Assembly (NCBI GenBank): GCA_028673005.1
Contig: CM054116.1
Location: 94,012,707 to 94,076,706 of the forward strand
Direction of reading: 5' to 3'
Length of the DNA stretch: 64,000 bases
Origin: Tanypteryx hageni
Taxonomy: Eukaryota > Arthropoda > Insecta > Odonata > Petaluridae
The position numbers and the translations under genes are program-made. The notes under the pieces were generated by a model, which had not been told where the DNA came from, searched no databases, and worked only from the letters and a program-made list of their open reading frames with translations. Of the stretch, positions 49,226 to 62,224 are shown piece by piece. The stretch's first letter is position 1. The number at the start of each line of letters is the position of its first letter.

Positions 49226-50840
49226 TACGTCATTGAAATGGTTTGTAACAAATCTAAAAAATCTCTTTTTTTAATTTAAGGCTATCTTAGTTCTTTCATT
49301 ATAAAGGTTTAACTTTTGGCTTATATTCAGCCATATTTTATTGTTTTAAATTATGGAATTGAGGCTCCCCCCTTTTAGCTATATGAATTTATCATATAAT
49401 CCGAACAAGCCTCAGATCAAAATAAATTAATACTAAACACAACATTTTTTTAAATGTTACCAGGGTCACATTAAAAGTAATTGTTCCAATTTTTCCAAAG
49501 AAGTGTTTAATCACGATTGAGAGCAACAGCACAGTAACATTTAGCAAGAACATACATGAAGATACCTGTTTATTTATTTTCCTACACAGTCTCCACACAT
49601 TTGCGTCAACTTGAAAGCAATGCTGTTAGGCCGTCGCGAAAAGATATAGCGACGAACCGTCGTCTTCGTGTCACCAGATTCAAAATGTTGTCAACGTAGA
49701 GCACTCTGGAGAGGTACGAACAAAAAAATCCGACGTGGCAAGATAACCCTTGCCTTGCCATTTGCAGGATGAGGAATGGCGGCCCTGTTGGAAGACTTGT
49801 GTGCGTAGATTTCCTAAAATTGAACTTGTATGAGATAGGTTTTTTGTTTATATTTCTGACTAATCAGCCTCTTGGACTATTATAGCCATTTGTATGAGAT
49901 AAAGACTTAATAATGTCTATTTGTTGTTGGTCGACGACGGACGCTTACCATAAAGAAAATAGAAAAATTTGACGTTACTTCTGTCGTTTAATTGAGTGAC
50001 TTTTTGGCAGTGGCGAGCCGAAAGGGATCGATTTTTTTATTTCTAACATAAGGAAAGCTATAATGGACTACGGCTGTTCTTATATAGCTAATCATTTGTC
50101 TTTTCAACTGACCACCAAAATCTTGATTGCTGAAAGGGAAATAAATTTTAAATCTACCTTAAGTGCTTTTAAATACCACAGTTCAATATCAAACGAAATG
50201 TTAAGCTTAAGATACTTTTCTCGACTTAAAATGGCTAAAATAAAAGAAGCTTATTTAAGAATTCGGTTTTGTTTGAAGGGAGATTCTCAAACAGGTTATC
50301 CTCTGTGTTATCATGAAAAAATTAAGAAAGTTTTTCGGAGCCGATGTATGCGAAGATTATTCCATTCGTATATAACTGTAATGTTTAAAAAACCGTTGTG
50401 CCATAGGGCGTTAATGCGTGAAAAAATCAAAAGAAAAGTGTAAAAAATGCCTTGAGAAAGGCTGTATTACCTCCGAGAAAAAGAGGCGAAAAAGAGAATA
50501 AAATGAGAAAAATGCTACTTAAAGTGCAGAGAGCAGAATGACGTGGAAGGACGATTTGAAAAGAGGTTGAGAGAGCGATTGTTCTCATTTGAAGGAAAGA
50601 ATTGAGGAGGAAATCGGAGGCGATAACTCTCAAGTGAGGTAAAAAAATCTTTCATTTACATTGGCATTACCGATACGACATTACTCCGCGATGCGCACTT
50701 GACGTTCAATCGTGAAATAATAGTCGCAGAACGATAATTAATCGTTTAAGAAAAATCCTTCAAAAGGCAGTTGTAAATTATCTGCCACAGAAGATTTTAA
50801 AATATTTTCTTCCCATAAGTCCTTCCATCCATACCTTACG
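49226..50840. other. Intergenic, no supported gene
   Basis: The longest frame, 50063-50443 (126 codons, Lys/Arg/Ile-rich), shows no domain or signal I recognise. Confidence 0.4.
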
Positions 50841-51042
50841 CTAAAAAAATAAGCGGTTAAAAATACAAGTCGAAAAAATAAGTACTTATCTTAAGTATCA
50901 ATCTAATATTAGTGAATAACACTGATGACGGCTGCCTGGTAGTCAAAATGCTCATGTGGTTTAGTCATAACTTTTCATGACTTTCGGAGATGCCCGAGAG
51001 CTTATTTTTTCAATTTTGATTTTTAAGTGCTTATTTTTTTAG
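50841..51042. mobile_element. 202-bp MITE with long inverted ends
   Basis: Ends ctaaaaaaataagc and gcttatttttttag are exact inverted repeats, and similarity continues for about 45 bp (taaaaat, gaaaaaataag). Target duplication unclear. Confidence 0.65.
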
Positions 51043-52146
51043 TTTGCTTTTTGCCACAAGAGAAGCGATAATTCTATCTTGCATTATGCATATCGTATGT
51101 CACAAATCCGATTTTGAGACACAAGGAAAACCAGTCGAGAACGTTGAAAATATTTAATTCGCCAAGAAAATGCAAAATTTTCTCGAACGATTTTTGAACT
51201 ATTAATGCCATCCAGAAACTCATAGTTTATCGATCTGCAAGTGCAGAAATGTTTTTCAAACCCAGATTAAAGAGGGGCGTACGAAAACATTTCCCTGCAT
51301 TCCTTCTCGACAGCTTTAAGGTCTGTGTAAATCCGAAAAGATTATGACTGCAGTTCCGTCGCGTCAACTTCAGCTAGCTACACTTGATTGCAGACGCTGT
51401 CCCCGTCTTATGAGAGTTGTCAGCTGCTTATCAGCTGTGGGGAAAGAAGTGGAAGATGCTCGTTCGCCTTCTTTTTGCGTGTCTTAGGGACGTGTCTATT
51501 ATTTGCTCGGCCGCAGATGCCGTCACCGGTTCTCTCCTACGCTTGAGAACATTTCATCTTTCGAAAAAAAGACAACGTTGAGAGTAGTGTCGGTGGAAGA
51601 CGTCGGCATTTAAAGCCGTGAAATTAACCCCTTTTTACACAGCGGATTTACACGAAGGAAAGACTTTTTATATCGAATTTCAGTGTAGAGATAAAAAATA
51701 TCCTCTTAGAAATCGCAAGCTCAACGAAAATAATCGCTTATTACTTACTGTGGTTAATCTGTTGGGAGGATTGCCACATAGTTCCGCATTGATTAAAAAA
51801 ATACGGCGAGTGAATTATTTTAAAATCTTTGAATAATAATAGTTCTATTGTGACGCAAGACAATATCATTTGAGCTGTTAATGAAAACGCCATGAATAAT
51901 TAAATCAAAAGGAAAGACCATTGAGAAACTGGAAAACAAAATTGGTGATTTTCTTGGTAATGTACCTGGTGGCTTGAGAAAATCTCGTGATGGTATACCG
52001 GTAAGGCTATAAAAGTGGACAATTCTTGATTCTACATTGTTTTTTGGCTTTGAAATAAACCTTTATAATGTTTTTACAAAGTAAACGGTAATAAACTTCC
52101 ATTCAGTTAAACAAATGTTTTCATATCCCCTTTAGGAAAAATCGCA
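51043..52146. other. Intergenic, nothing recognised
   Basis: No supported feature in this AT-rich stretch. Confidence 0.45.
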
Positions 52147-52453
52147 ATTATAATTAGGCTTGGTAGGATTCGGTTTAAATCGAAAAACGTCGATAAACGT
52201 CAATTTTTTTAAATTTCAAACTCGACAAAAATGAATAGTCGTCGATAAGCGTCGATTTTCCAACAAGATGGAAAATTATATGTCCAAAAACCTACTTTGA
52301 ATTATAATATTTAAGTCGTTTCTGTTTACTTTTTTCGCAGTATTATTTTCTACCATCGATTTCGTTCCTTTTTTGGGCTTGCATTAACAGTGGGACTGAA
52401 AGAAGGGTATTTTCTTACACTCAAATATTCGTCTTTTAGAAAAGCTCACGCTT

Positions 52454-52783
52454 CTACTCTGGACAGTCAGGTAACCGCAAGGTCCTAGGGTAGTTTTGAG
52501 AACACGTGTTTCTTAGCCCTTTAGAGGTTTTTGAAATTATATTTGCCGACCCAATGGTTGGATATTCCACAAGCCTTTCTATACAGATAAGGTCATGGAT
52601 ATGCCCTGCTGAGAATGCCTCGTCCCCTGTTAAACGAGGTCCGGAAGAAAGGAATCGTTTTCTACCACTTCCACTCATCAACCCCGTGGAGTGTATTCCG
52701 GAAACAAATGTTTCTCGATCCTTTTTAGGGATTTTCCTATAGATGGCCTTGTATGCACTTTCACGCGTTCTCCCTATGCACAA
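52454..52783 (-). other. 109-codon open frame inside the hAT-like element
   Basis: Basic, Ser/Arg/Lys-rich, starting MCIGRTRESAYKAIYRKIPK. No transposase motif or zinc-binding pattern recognised. The frame is open further upstream only for a few codons before changing register. It could be a decayed piece of element coding sequence. Confidence 0.25.
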
Positions 52784-53212
52784 CCCAATCTTTTGGCAGT
52801 CTTTTTCTTAAAGTTATCCAGGAAGGATCGTTCCTCTCTCGTGCTTTTGGCTCCTTCGTCTTTTGCTACAGGTTAGTAAATTTCAATTTATATATAATGG
52901 TTTAAAAAAGGTGCACATAAATTAGCAATTGTTACTAAAAATTGAAGAGAGATAAAATATTAATATTTATTTGCTATTTGTTGTCAAATGGTTTGCCGAT
53001 TGGAAAAACACATTTTAATCAGGATTTGAGGTAAGACTATTAATCGAGCGCTCAGTAATAGTCTAATTTTTCTCTATATATTTTATGATAAATAAACTGA
53101 TGTGGGCAACACATGACTTTCTCCATATTTATATGGCAAATTACATGTTGTTAGCTCTGGGATCGTTGTCAATATTTACTTCCGGTTGACAATTAAGAAA
53201 AGAAAAAGGAGC

Positions 53213-53700
53213 GTTACTAAGACGTAACTAAGCGTCAATTGTTAACAATAGTCTTCGGTAGGTGGCGTGGTGGTGGGAGCAAAAATATAAGATATCTCTT
53301 AAACAATGCATTATATGGAAAAATGTATCAAACAAAGGTTGTAGAAAATGAAATTTTCTACAACTTTTATTTTAGTAGATTTTTACATTTATCAAATATT
53401 AAAGCAAATATTTCAAAATAACGGATAAGTGACATGAGTAAACCCACTTCCGGTGGACCAATTTTTACCAAAAACTAATCAGATCTTCTAACTTTTATAA
53501 AAATGTTAAATATAAAATTTTGCGTTGACCTGACTAATAGTTTTTGAGTTAGAGCGCCCATAAAAATCTATCACATACAGACAGACACACAGATATCATC
53601 GAAAAATAGTCAAAACGTGTTCAGGGGACCTTAAAACATGTATTTCCGTTGAAGTCTCGAATTCGATTTTTTCATGAAAACAATACTTTCTCTATACTTC
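53213..53700. repeat. Unclassified interspersed repeat nested in the hAT-like element
   Basis: Starts near ttactaagacgtaactaagc (a relative opens the window at base 1), contains hairpin ttgtagaaaat/attttctacaa (about 53338-53362), an acatacagacagacacacag stretch, and ends near actttctctatacttcgtat, a tail seen in several insect repeats. Duplicate at 59002-59489. Confidence 0.5.
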
Positions 53701-53946
53701 GTATACTGTCAGCCCTATATTTAAGTAGTAATTTTAAGCGTTGATATTCGTTGAAAATCTCTCTGGAAAATAATCGTCGATTTTCAAAATAATAAACAAA
53801 TTCTACCAAGTAGGAATTTGAAGCGTCGATATTCGTCAAAAATCTCTCGGGAAAATAAACGTTGATTTTAATCGTCGATTTAAAAAAATAAACGTATCCT
53901 ACCAAGCCTAATTATAATATAGGGAGTGATTTTTGACACACCCTAT

Positions 53947-54116
53947 ACAGTATAGAGTAAACCTTAAACGTTCGCGGTTTCGATTATTTGCGAGGGGTTT
54001 ATGTGTGCACCAATAAGCATGATATAGCATGTTACGATCCCCAAGAAAGTAGATCAATTCCCGTATTATATATTTTATCAACAAATGTGCACATTATAGT
54101 ACAAAAATTTAAGCTA
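53947..54116. mobile_element. Pogo-like MITE, partial
   Basis: Left terminus cagtatagagtaaacctta followed by gttcgcggtttcgattattt. Its tgtgtgcaccaataagc segment recurs after the next element as tgtgtgcgctaataatt, suggesting two related copies side by side. Duplicate at 59736-59905. Confidence 0.45.
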
Positions 54117-54308
54117 CAGCAAACCCTCAACATTCGCGGCTTTGATTATTCGTAATGTACATTGATTTGACATTCGCGGCATATATACGTGACTATGTTT
54201 GAATTTAACCCGCGGCGTCATACGTTACCAGTGGAGTAGTAGCATTCGCGGATTTGACATCTGCTGTGATTTTCAAGAACGTAACCCACAAATGTTGAGG
54301 GTCCACTG
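54117..54308. mobile_element. Pogo-like MITE
   Basis: Left end CAGCAAACCCTCAACATTCG and right-end complement CAGTGGACCCTCAACATTTG are inverted repeats of the pogo/Tigger style. The left flank is TA, the right flank TG. 192 bp. Duplicate at 59906-60097. Confidence 0.65.
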
Positions 54309-55564
54309 TGTGTGCGCTAATAATTATGATATAGTAACCTTAAAAGACACGGATGAATTAATAAGGAAAGTTCAGTTTTGTAAAAAGACTGCTTTATAAT
54401 TGCTATAATCTAGGTAGTATTGAAAGCGAAAAATAAAATCTTTTTAATTTGTCCATACATTTATTGGCGAAATGTTAAGATTAAAATGCTTTCATTCTTT
54501 CTACAAGGAAGAAGGAAGGATGAAAACAAATTAAACCCCGGAAAATATTTCTCCCACGTTTATACCATTCCGTCTGCTTATCTCGATTCCATCTCCGAGC
54601 GCAGCCAGCGTGTTGCACCGTCACACTCTTCTTTCATACAAATAAGCTTCTTGACACACCCACATGCAATCAACCGCTGACTATGCGGTAGAAGTCCGGT
54701 TTTCATGAATTTGGCAAAAGCTCGCCTGGTTCACGCATCTTAATTTTTAATACATGATACATGTAGGTATGCGGTAGCTTTTCCTAAGCGCGACGCATTT
54801 GCATGCTATCACATTTATTTCCAAGCTAAGAATCATAAATGAGGACAAATAATTTCACATAAAAGACAGGTTTTTTAACTGAAAGAGAGAAATAATCGAA
54901 GAGGGTCTTTTGTTTATCTTATCAAACTAGCTTGATTTTTTATAACAGCAACGTATGTGCATGCATTGTATTTATATTGCTTGAAATTATGCTAACAAAA
55001 TGTCCAATTAAATATTTTGCGAATCTTGATTTTTAACACATATACTAGACGAAAGTGTTCCACACATCGATAATATTCTTGTAGGTAATTTTTCAAAGAT
55101 ACTACTCCTAATTTATGATACACAGGAATTTCCTTCTTATTAAATTGAATAATTTCATTGTTGAAATTTCTATAATTCTGAGCAATTTTCAATGCCTCGA
55201 CAAATGCGCAGACATATTATTCTTCTCTTTAGATTATCCCTCACGATTTCTAAGGAATTCAGCACTTTGCTGCGATGTCAACGATGGAAACCTTTCGTTT
55301 GTTAAATAGCCGCCGCCGAGTGCACATAATAGGGAAATGCATTCACTTCCATACCCTAACACATTCCATGGCGAATGAAATGATTAATTCATTTTACCAT
55401 TACTTCCCTCGATCCTTCGCCTGTTATGAATGGCTTTAAAACGTTCAACATCACCGTGATGCTTCATCTTTTGAATAATACTTAAAGTCGACTTTATGCC
55501 ACCTATATGATAATCCCAGCGTCGTATCTTTTGATACCGGGACGTGATAAATGGTCCCGCTCGC
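54309..55564. other. Nothing recognised (duplicated at 60098-61353)
   Basis: AT-rich. Short frames of 60-86 codons on both strands have no domain. Confidence 0.4.
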
Positions 55565-55636
55565 GGAAGTAGCCGGGAATCGAATTCCGCTCGTCTTGGA
55601 CTGTATGAGTCCAGTCAGATGCTGCCCACTCGGGTC
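55565..55636 (-). pseudogene. tRNA-like stretch (possible SINE head)
   Basis: On the minus strand GAGTGGGCAGC resembles an A-box region, TGGAC-TCATACA-GTCCA an anticodon arm, and AATTCGATTCC a B-box with one change. The flanks tgaccc..ccggcta do not form a good acceptor stem. Degenerate tRNA or tRNA-derived repeat. Confidence 0.35.
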
Positions 55637-56435
55637 ATGTTTTATAAGATGGAGACGTAGAATAGACGAAGTTTGTACAAAGAGGATGGAAGAAAGCGAG
55701 GGAGTAGAAAGAGAGGAAAACACGAGAAAGTCGGAAAGTAGGAGAGAACCAGGAAAAGATATAGAGAGATAAAGGCGGACGCGAAGGGAAGAATAAGTTG
55801 CCGAGCAAGGGTCGTGGGAGAGAAGAGAAAGCAGTTTCCATTGCGTTTCTTTTCTCGTTTGGCGCGGCGTTTCTGTTTAACGTAAGGCGCCTTTCGGAAC
55901 GGGAGGGAAAATAACTGACGAGTGAAACCCTAAGTCAACTCCGATCCCTGGGTCACGTAAGGGTCAATTAGTAATATCTCCTCCTTGTCCAGTGGTCAGA
56001 GGGATAGAGGGAGATAGAGCGGCATATCTCATTACACATTGCGTTTATAATGGGCGGCTTATTACGAAAACATGGAAATAATACGATGCATAATTTAAAT
56101 CTTTCTGACTGGTTACTCCGCTGAAGCTTGTCTCTTACAAACGTATGATTTAGTTCTCAGAGTAATGGATTATGAAAACTTTTAGATTAACAACATCCAT
56201 GCGATTAATTTTACAAGATTTAATTTTCTACTTATACTTTTATAAGTGAATATGGAACTTTTATTTTCTTTTATAGATATTTTGCTTCGCGTTGTAACTT
56301 ATAGAAAAATAGTAAAATTCTTTGAAAAAGAAAATCAAAATATTTTCAGTGACGGAAGGAATGTTAATGCTTCGTAGTTAAATTTGCAATTAAAAAATTT
56401 CGAGCAATTTTTATGATTTCATGATCAATCGAGAG

Positions 56436-56859
56436 AAGCGGTTCTCAACATTTTTCTCTCCGCGAACCCCTTGTGCTAATCTTTTCTATTCGCGATCCCC
56501 TTGGATTATAATAGTTTTGGCAGCGAGCCCCTTGTAACATTGAATGAATTTTGTAAAATCGAATTCTTTTTAATGCGTTTAATTTATTAAAAATAAAAAG
56601 TTGCTATAACACGAGGTGAGTAAAATGTTTACATTAAAATAAGAATATCTGATATTGTCATCAGTTTGTAGTTAGTATCCAGTAAAATTAAAATATAATT
56701 CTTGAAACAATAAAAAATAAATAAACAAACTAATTAGAAGAAAATTAAAACGTTGGTACACATCGCAGAACAAGAAAAGTGAAAAACACGCCATCACCAA
56801 ATTTTTCTCGCTAACCCATAGGTCCTAGGGGTTCGCGAACCACCTGTTGGGAAACGCTG
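56436..56859. mobile_element. hAT MITE, 424 bp
   Basis: Left end aAGCGGTTCTCAAC and right-end complement CAGCGTTTCCCAAC. Flanks atcgagag and gtctagag match at 6 of 8 and resemble the nTCTAGAn target preference of hAT elements. Internal gcgaaccccttg and gttcgcgaacc strings are typical of this group. Confidence 0.8.
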
Positions 56860-58740
56860 GTCTAGAGCAAAGTTGCTCTTCAATATTGCTCAAATAGTGA
56901 ATATCTCTCTATGGCTGGATAAATTATTAAAGAGACAAAGAGGATAAGAAAATAATATGCGCCAAAAATCAATGATGCTTTTCTTTTAGTACAGTATATT
57001 TCGTGAAATTTTTTTTAATGAATCTCTTTTTTAAATAACCCACAGTTTTTCAGGGGACATCTCTTGCATTCGTCCTTGAAAGCGTTTAACGCAAACAAAA
57101 TAATAATCGTTTTTTACGGTCCCAGAACACCGCGTCGGAATTGCGCTTCCAGTAAAGTTGTGTCAAGTAAGCATTATTTTTCATCAACCTCTTTATTTTT
57201 CTCTAAAACATCAACGCATTCCTCGTCCTTGCCGTTCGCAGCCTCAAACTTATGTAAGGTTCTTTTTGGTGAAGGAGAAAAACGAATTGTTTCCTCTCGC
57301 ACGGTGCTTACATTCCGACGTTCGTATTCACTGGGGACTCCCCACAGACGCCGCCCGACAGATGGCGAACTCGAGAAATAGAGAACCAGTTTGCCCCTTG
57401 AAAGTCAACCACACGCGATACAGTCGGATTGGTTGGTTGGGTCCGGCGAGGGGAAGGAGGAGGATGAAAGGATGAGCACGAGATGGCGTGTAGGGATGGA
57501 AGGAGAGAAAATAACTCAGAAAATGATATTAGAATCCCTTCGCCAGGAAACGGGAATGGGATCTTCATGCAAAGCAGCGAGGAAGGGGGTGTTATAGTCG
57601 ACGTGCGGCGTGTGATGTTGGTGATATCACGTCATCGCTTTAAATGCTGCGTCAGAAGAATATTTCGCAGCGCGGTATTAGAAAATGTTTTAAGGATAAC
57701 TATAAGGTTCGACCTTGAAAGACAAGTGGGAGCGCGTGAAATAAATCATCGTTTCATAGAAAGGTCAATACCGTCCATACGCGACGGCAGATGGTATAAA
57801 GTTATGATCGCGCGGCAATATGCAAAGAAATTTTTTTGAAGAAAGATAACGCCGGGATCTTGCCTCTTTTTTTACGATTAAATTATTGCATTTGAGCGCA
57901 TTGAGCGGCGGTGAGAACACTACGGATTTTCAAAGGAATTCCCGGCGTTTTCGTCGAAGCACAGTGGCGTGGTTAAATAAAAAAACAACATTAAAATCCG
58001 CGGAGGCGATGTTGTTTACGCCTCTTCCACCGAGGAACGTCCCCCGTTTTCACTAAGGGTGGAAAAAGATTTTAATTACCCGTTCCTTTGTGAGCACAAG
58101 TGAGAACTAAGAAAGAAAAAAGAGGATCTCCATTATTCCCTTGCTTTTTTCTCTTTTTGGAATTGACGTGGCAAGCTTTTCCATTTTTCACCTTTCTCTA
58201 CGTCTCAAAGACGACAAAGAGACCCGATGGCGTGTTTTTTAACTCACTTTCTCGCGGCGCTTCAGTACGTGAGTGACCTATTAAGCGTAATGGCATAGCA
58301 GAAGTAATTTCTTTGTCTGTCGGTATCGCCTACCTTTTCGTGGTATACTGCCACATGTTATAAATCACGAACGTAACATTTTGATTGGCATACTAAAGTC
58401 TGTTTCAAAGCAATTTACGATTTATTATGACGATGGTATAGAAAGATTCTATATGGATTCTGGAGGCGCCATGTCTTCAACAATAAAAACTAAACTTTTC
58501 ATAAAAATTATATAGTTACTCCTTTCCCGGTTTAAGACAGGTGCATTCATTTATCGTAAACATTTTTCCGACGAACATATTGGGTTTTGGCAAAGTAATG
58601 AAAATCATTATAATCCTACAAAATCGACCGACATTGAAGCCCCTAACATTATATTATTACTAGTATGAAAGCGCGTCAATATGGCGGGAAGGAATATAGT
58701 ATTTATGATTTATATTAAATATATAAATATATATAAATAT
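56860..58740. other. CpG-richer unique sequence, no supported gene (partly duplicated)
   Basis: The 57060-58300 part is less AT-rich and has frames of up to 118 codons on both strands, none with a domain or clear splice pair. Near 58655 a tattactagtatgaaagc..gtcaatatgg string matches 15292. The copy ends in an AT-rich run. Confidence 0.4.
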
Positions 58741-59905
58741 ATAAAATATTAATATTTATTTGCTATTTGTTGTCAAATGGTTTGCCGATTGGAAAAACAC
58801 ATTTTAATCAGGATTTGAGGTAAGACTATTAATCGAGCGCTCAGTAATAGTCTAATTTTTCTCTATATATTTTATGATAAATAAACTGATGTGGGCAACA
58901 CATGACTTTCTCCATATTTATATGGCAAATTACATGTTGTTAGCTCTGGGATCGTTGTCAATATTTACTTCCGGTTGACAATTAAGAAAAGAAAAAGGAG
59001 CGTTACTAAGACGTAACTAAGCGTCAATTGTTAACAATAGTCTTCGGTAGGTGGCGTGGTGGTGGGAGCAAAAATATAAGATATCTCTTAAACAATGCAT
59101 TATATGGAAAAATGTATCAAACAAAGGTTGTAGAAAATGAAATTTTCTACAACTTTTATTTTAGTAGATTTTTACATTTATCAAATATTAAAGCAAATAT
59201 TTCAAAATAACGGATAAGTGACATGAGTAAACCCACTTCCGGTGGACCAATTTTTACCAAAAACTAATCAGATCTTCTAACTTTTATAAAAATGTTAAAT
59301 ATAAAATTTTGCGTTGACCTGACTAATAGTTTTTGAGTTAGAGCGCCCATAAAAATCTATCACATACAGACAGACACACAGATATCATCGAAAAATAGTC
59401 AAAACGTGTTCAGGGGACCTTAAAACATGTATTTCCGTTGAAGTCTCGAATTCGATTTTTTCATGAAAACAATACTTTCTCTATACTTCGTATACTGTCA
59501 GCCCTATATTTAAGTAGTAATTTTAAGCGTTGATATTCGTTGAAAATCTCTCTGGAAAATAATCGTCGATTTTCAAAATAATAAACAAATTCTACCAAGT
59601 AGGAATTTGAAGCGTCGATATTCGTCAAAAATCTCTCGGGAAAATAAACGTTGATTTTAATCGTCGATTTAAAAAAATAAACGTATCCTACCAAGCCTAA
59701 TTATAATATAGGGAGTGATTTTTGACACACCCTATACAGTATAGAGTAAACCTTAAACGTTCGCGGTTTCGATTATTTGCGAGGGGTTTATGTGTGCACC
59801 AATAAGCATGATATAGCATGTTACGATCCCCAAGAAAGTAGATCAATTCCCGTATTATATATTTTATCAACAAATGTGCACATTATAGTACAAAAATTTA
59901 AGCTA

Positions 59906-60097
59906 CAGCAAACCCTCAACATTCGCGGCTTTGATTATTCGTAATGTACATTGATTTGACATTCGCGGCATATATACGTGACTATGTTTGAATTTAACCC
60001 GCGGCGTCATACGTTACCAGTGGAGTAGTAGCATTCGCGGATTTGACATCTGCTGTGATTTTCAAGAACGTAACCCACAAATGTTGAGGGTCCACTG
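59906..60097. mobile_element. Pogo-like MITE (copy 2)
   Basis: Second copy of the element at 54117-54308 within the tandem duplication. Confidence 0.65.
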
Positions 60098-61353
60098 TGT
60101 GTGCGCTAATAATTATGATATAGTAACCTTAAAAGACACGGATGAATTAATAAGGAAAGTTCAGTTTTGTAAAAAGACTGCTTTATAATTGCTATAATCT
60201 AGGTAGTATTGAAAGCGAAAAATAAAATCTTTTTAATTTGTCCATACATTTATTGGCGAAATGTTAAGATTAAAATGCTTTCATTCTTTCTACAAGGAAG
60301 AAGGAAGGATGAAAACAAATTAAACCCCGGAAAATATTTCTCCCACGTTTATACCATTCCGTCTGCTTATCTCGATTCCATCTCCGAGCGCAGCCAGCGT
60401 GTTGCACCGTCACACTCTTCTTTCATACAAATAAGCTTCTTGACACACCCACATGCAATCAACCGCTGACTATGCGGTAGAAGTCCGGTTTTCATGAATT
60501 TGGCAAAAGCTCGCCTGGTTCACGCATCTTAATTTTTAATACATGATACATGTAGGTATGCGGTAGCTTTTCCTAAGCGCGACGCATTTGCATGCTATCA
60601 CATTTATTTCCAAGCTAAGAATCATAAATGAGGACAAATAATTTCACATAAAAGACAGGTTTTTTAACTGAAAGAGAGAAATAATCGAAGAGGGTCTTTT
60701 GTTTATCTTATCAAACTAGCTTGATTTTTTATAACAGCAACGTATGTGCATGCATTGTATTTATATTGCTTGAAATTATGCTAACAAAATGTCCAATTAA
60801 ATATTTTGCGAATCTTGATTTTTAACACATATACTAGACGAAAGTGTTCCACACATCGATAATATTCTTGTAGGTAATTTTTCAAAGATACTACTCCTAA
60901 TTTATGATACACAGGAATTTCCTTCTTATTAAATTGAATAATTTCATTGTTGAAATTTCTATAATTCTGAGCAATTTTCAATGCCTCGACAAATGCGCAG
61001 ACATATTATTCTTCTCTTTAGATTATCCCTCACGATTTCTAAGGAATTCAGCACTTTGCTGCGATGTCAACGATGGAAACCTTTCGTTTGTTAAATAGCC
61101 GCCGCCGAGTGCACATAATAGGGAAATGCATTCACTTCCATACCCTAACACATTCCATGGCGAATGAAATGATTAATTCATTTTACCATTACTTCCCTCG
61201 ATCCTTCGCCTGTTATGAATGGCTTTAAAACGTTCAACATCACCGTGATGCTTCATCTTTTGAATAATACTTAAAGTCGACTTTATGCCACCTATATGAT
61301 AATCCCAGCGTCGTATCTTTTGATACCGGGACGTGATAAATGGTCCCGCTCGC

Positions 61354-61425
61354 GGAAGTAGCCGGGAATCGAATTCCGCTCGTCTTGGACTGTATGAGTC
61401 CAGTCAGATGCTGCCCACTCGGGTC
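61354..61425 (-). pseudogene. tRNA-like stretch (copy 2)
   Basis: Second copy of the tRNA-like stretch at 55565-55636 within the tandem duplication. Confidence 0.35.
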
Positions 61426-62224
61426 ATGTTTTATAAGATGGAGACGTAGAATAGACGAAGTTTGTACAAAGAGGATGGAAGAAAGCGAGGGAGTAGAAAG
61501 AGAGGAAAACACGAGAAAGTCGGAAAGTAGGAGAGAACCAGGAAAAGATATAGAGAGATAAAGGCGGACGCGAAGGGAAGAATAAGTTGCCGAGCAAGGG
61601 TCGTGGGAGAGAAGAGAAAGCAGTTTCCATTGCGTTTCTTTTCTCGTTTGGCGCGGCGTTTCTGTTTAACGTAAGGCGCCTTTCGGAACGGGAGGGAAAA
61701 TAACTGACGAGTGAAACCCTAAGTCAACTCCGATCCCTGGGTCACGTAAGGGTCAATTAGTAATATCTCCTCCTTGTCCAGTGGTCAGAGGGATAGAGGG
61801 AGATAGAGCGGCATATCTCATTACACATTGCGTTTATAATGGGCGGCTTATTACGAAAACATGGAAATAATACGATGCATAATTTAAATCTTTCTGACTG
61901 GTTACTCCGCTGAAGCTTGTCTCTTACAAACGTATGATTTAGTTCTCAGAGTAATGGATTATGAAAACTTTTAGATTAACAACATCCATGCGATTAATTT
62001 TACAAGATTTAATTTTCTACTTATACTTTTATAAGTGAATATGGAACTTTTATTTTCTTTTATAGATATTTTGCTTCGCGTTGTAACTTATAGAAAAATA
62101 GTAAAATTCTTTGAAAAAGAAAATCAAAATATTTTCAGTGACGGAAGGAATGTTAATGCTTCGTAGTTAAATTTGCAATTAAAAAATTTCGAGCAATTTT
62201 TATGATTTCATGATCAATCGAGAG

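Larger units (their letters stand above)
52155..53910. mobile_element. 1.76-kb hAT-like element with 8-bp target duplication
   Basis: TIRs TAGGCTTGGTAGGAT at 52155 and its complement ending at 53910. ATTATAAT flanks both sides exactly (52147-52154, 53911-53918). Subterminal gtcgat/atcgac motifs are frequent at both ends. A 109-codon frame of unknown type lies at 52454-52783 on the minus strand. The interior also carries an unrelated-looking repeat (about 53213-53700). The left edge of the 5.8-kb duplication falls inside, at 52952. Confidence 0.75.
52952..58740. repeat. Tandem duplication, copy 1 (5,789 bp)
   Basis: Every position from 52952 has its counterpart 5,789 bp downstream, starting ataaaatattaatattt at 52952 and 58741. 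No mismatch or indel was seen in the lines and frames I compared. Content: right half of the hAT-like element, pogo-like elements, a tRNA-like stretch, a hAT MITE, and CpG-richer unique sequence near 57060-58300 without a recognised gene. Confidence 0.97.

Noticed and set aside
50063..50443. 126-codon plus-strand frame as a host gene
   Set aside because: Composition follows the AT-rich background and no domain or signal is visible; frames of this length occur by chance in 64 kb.
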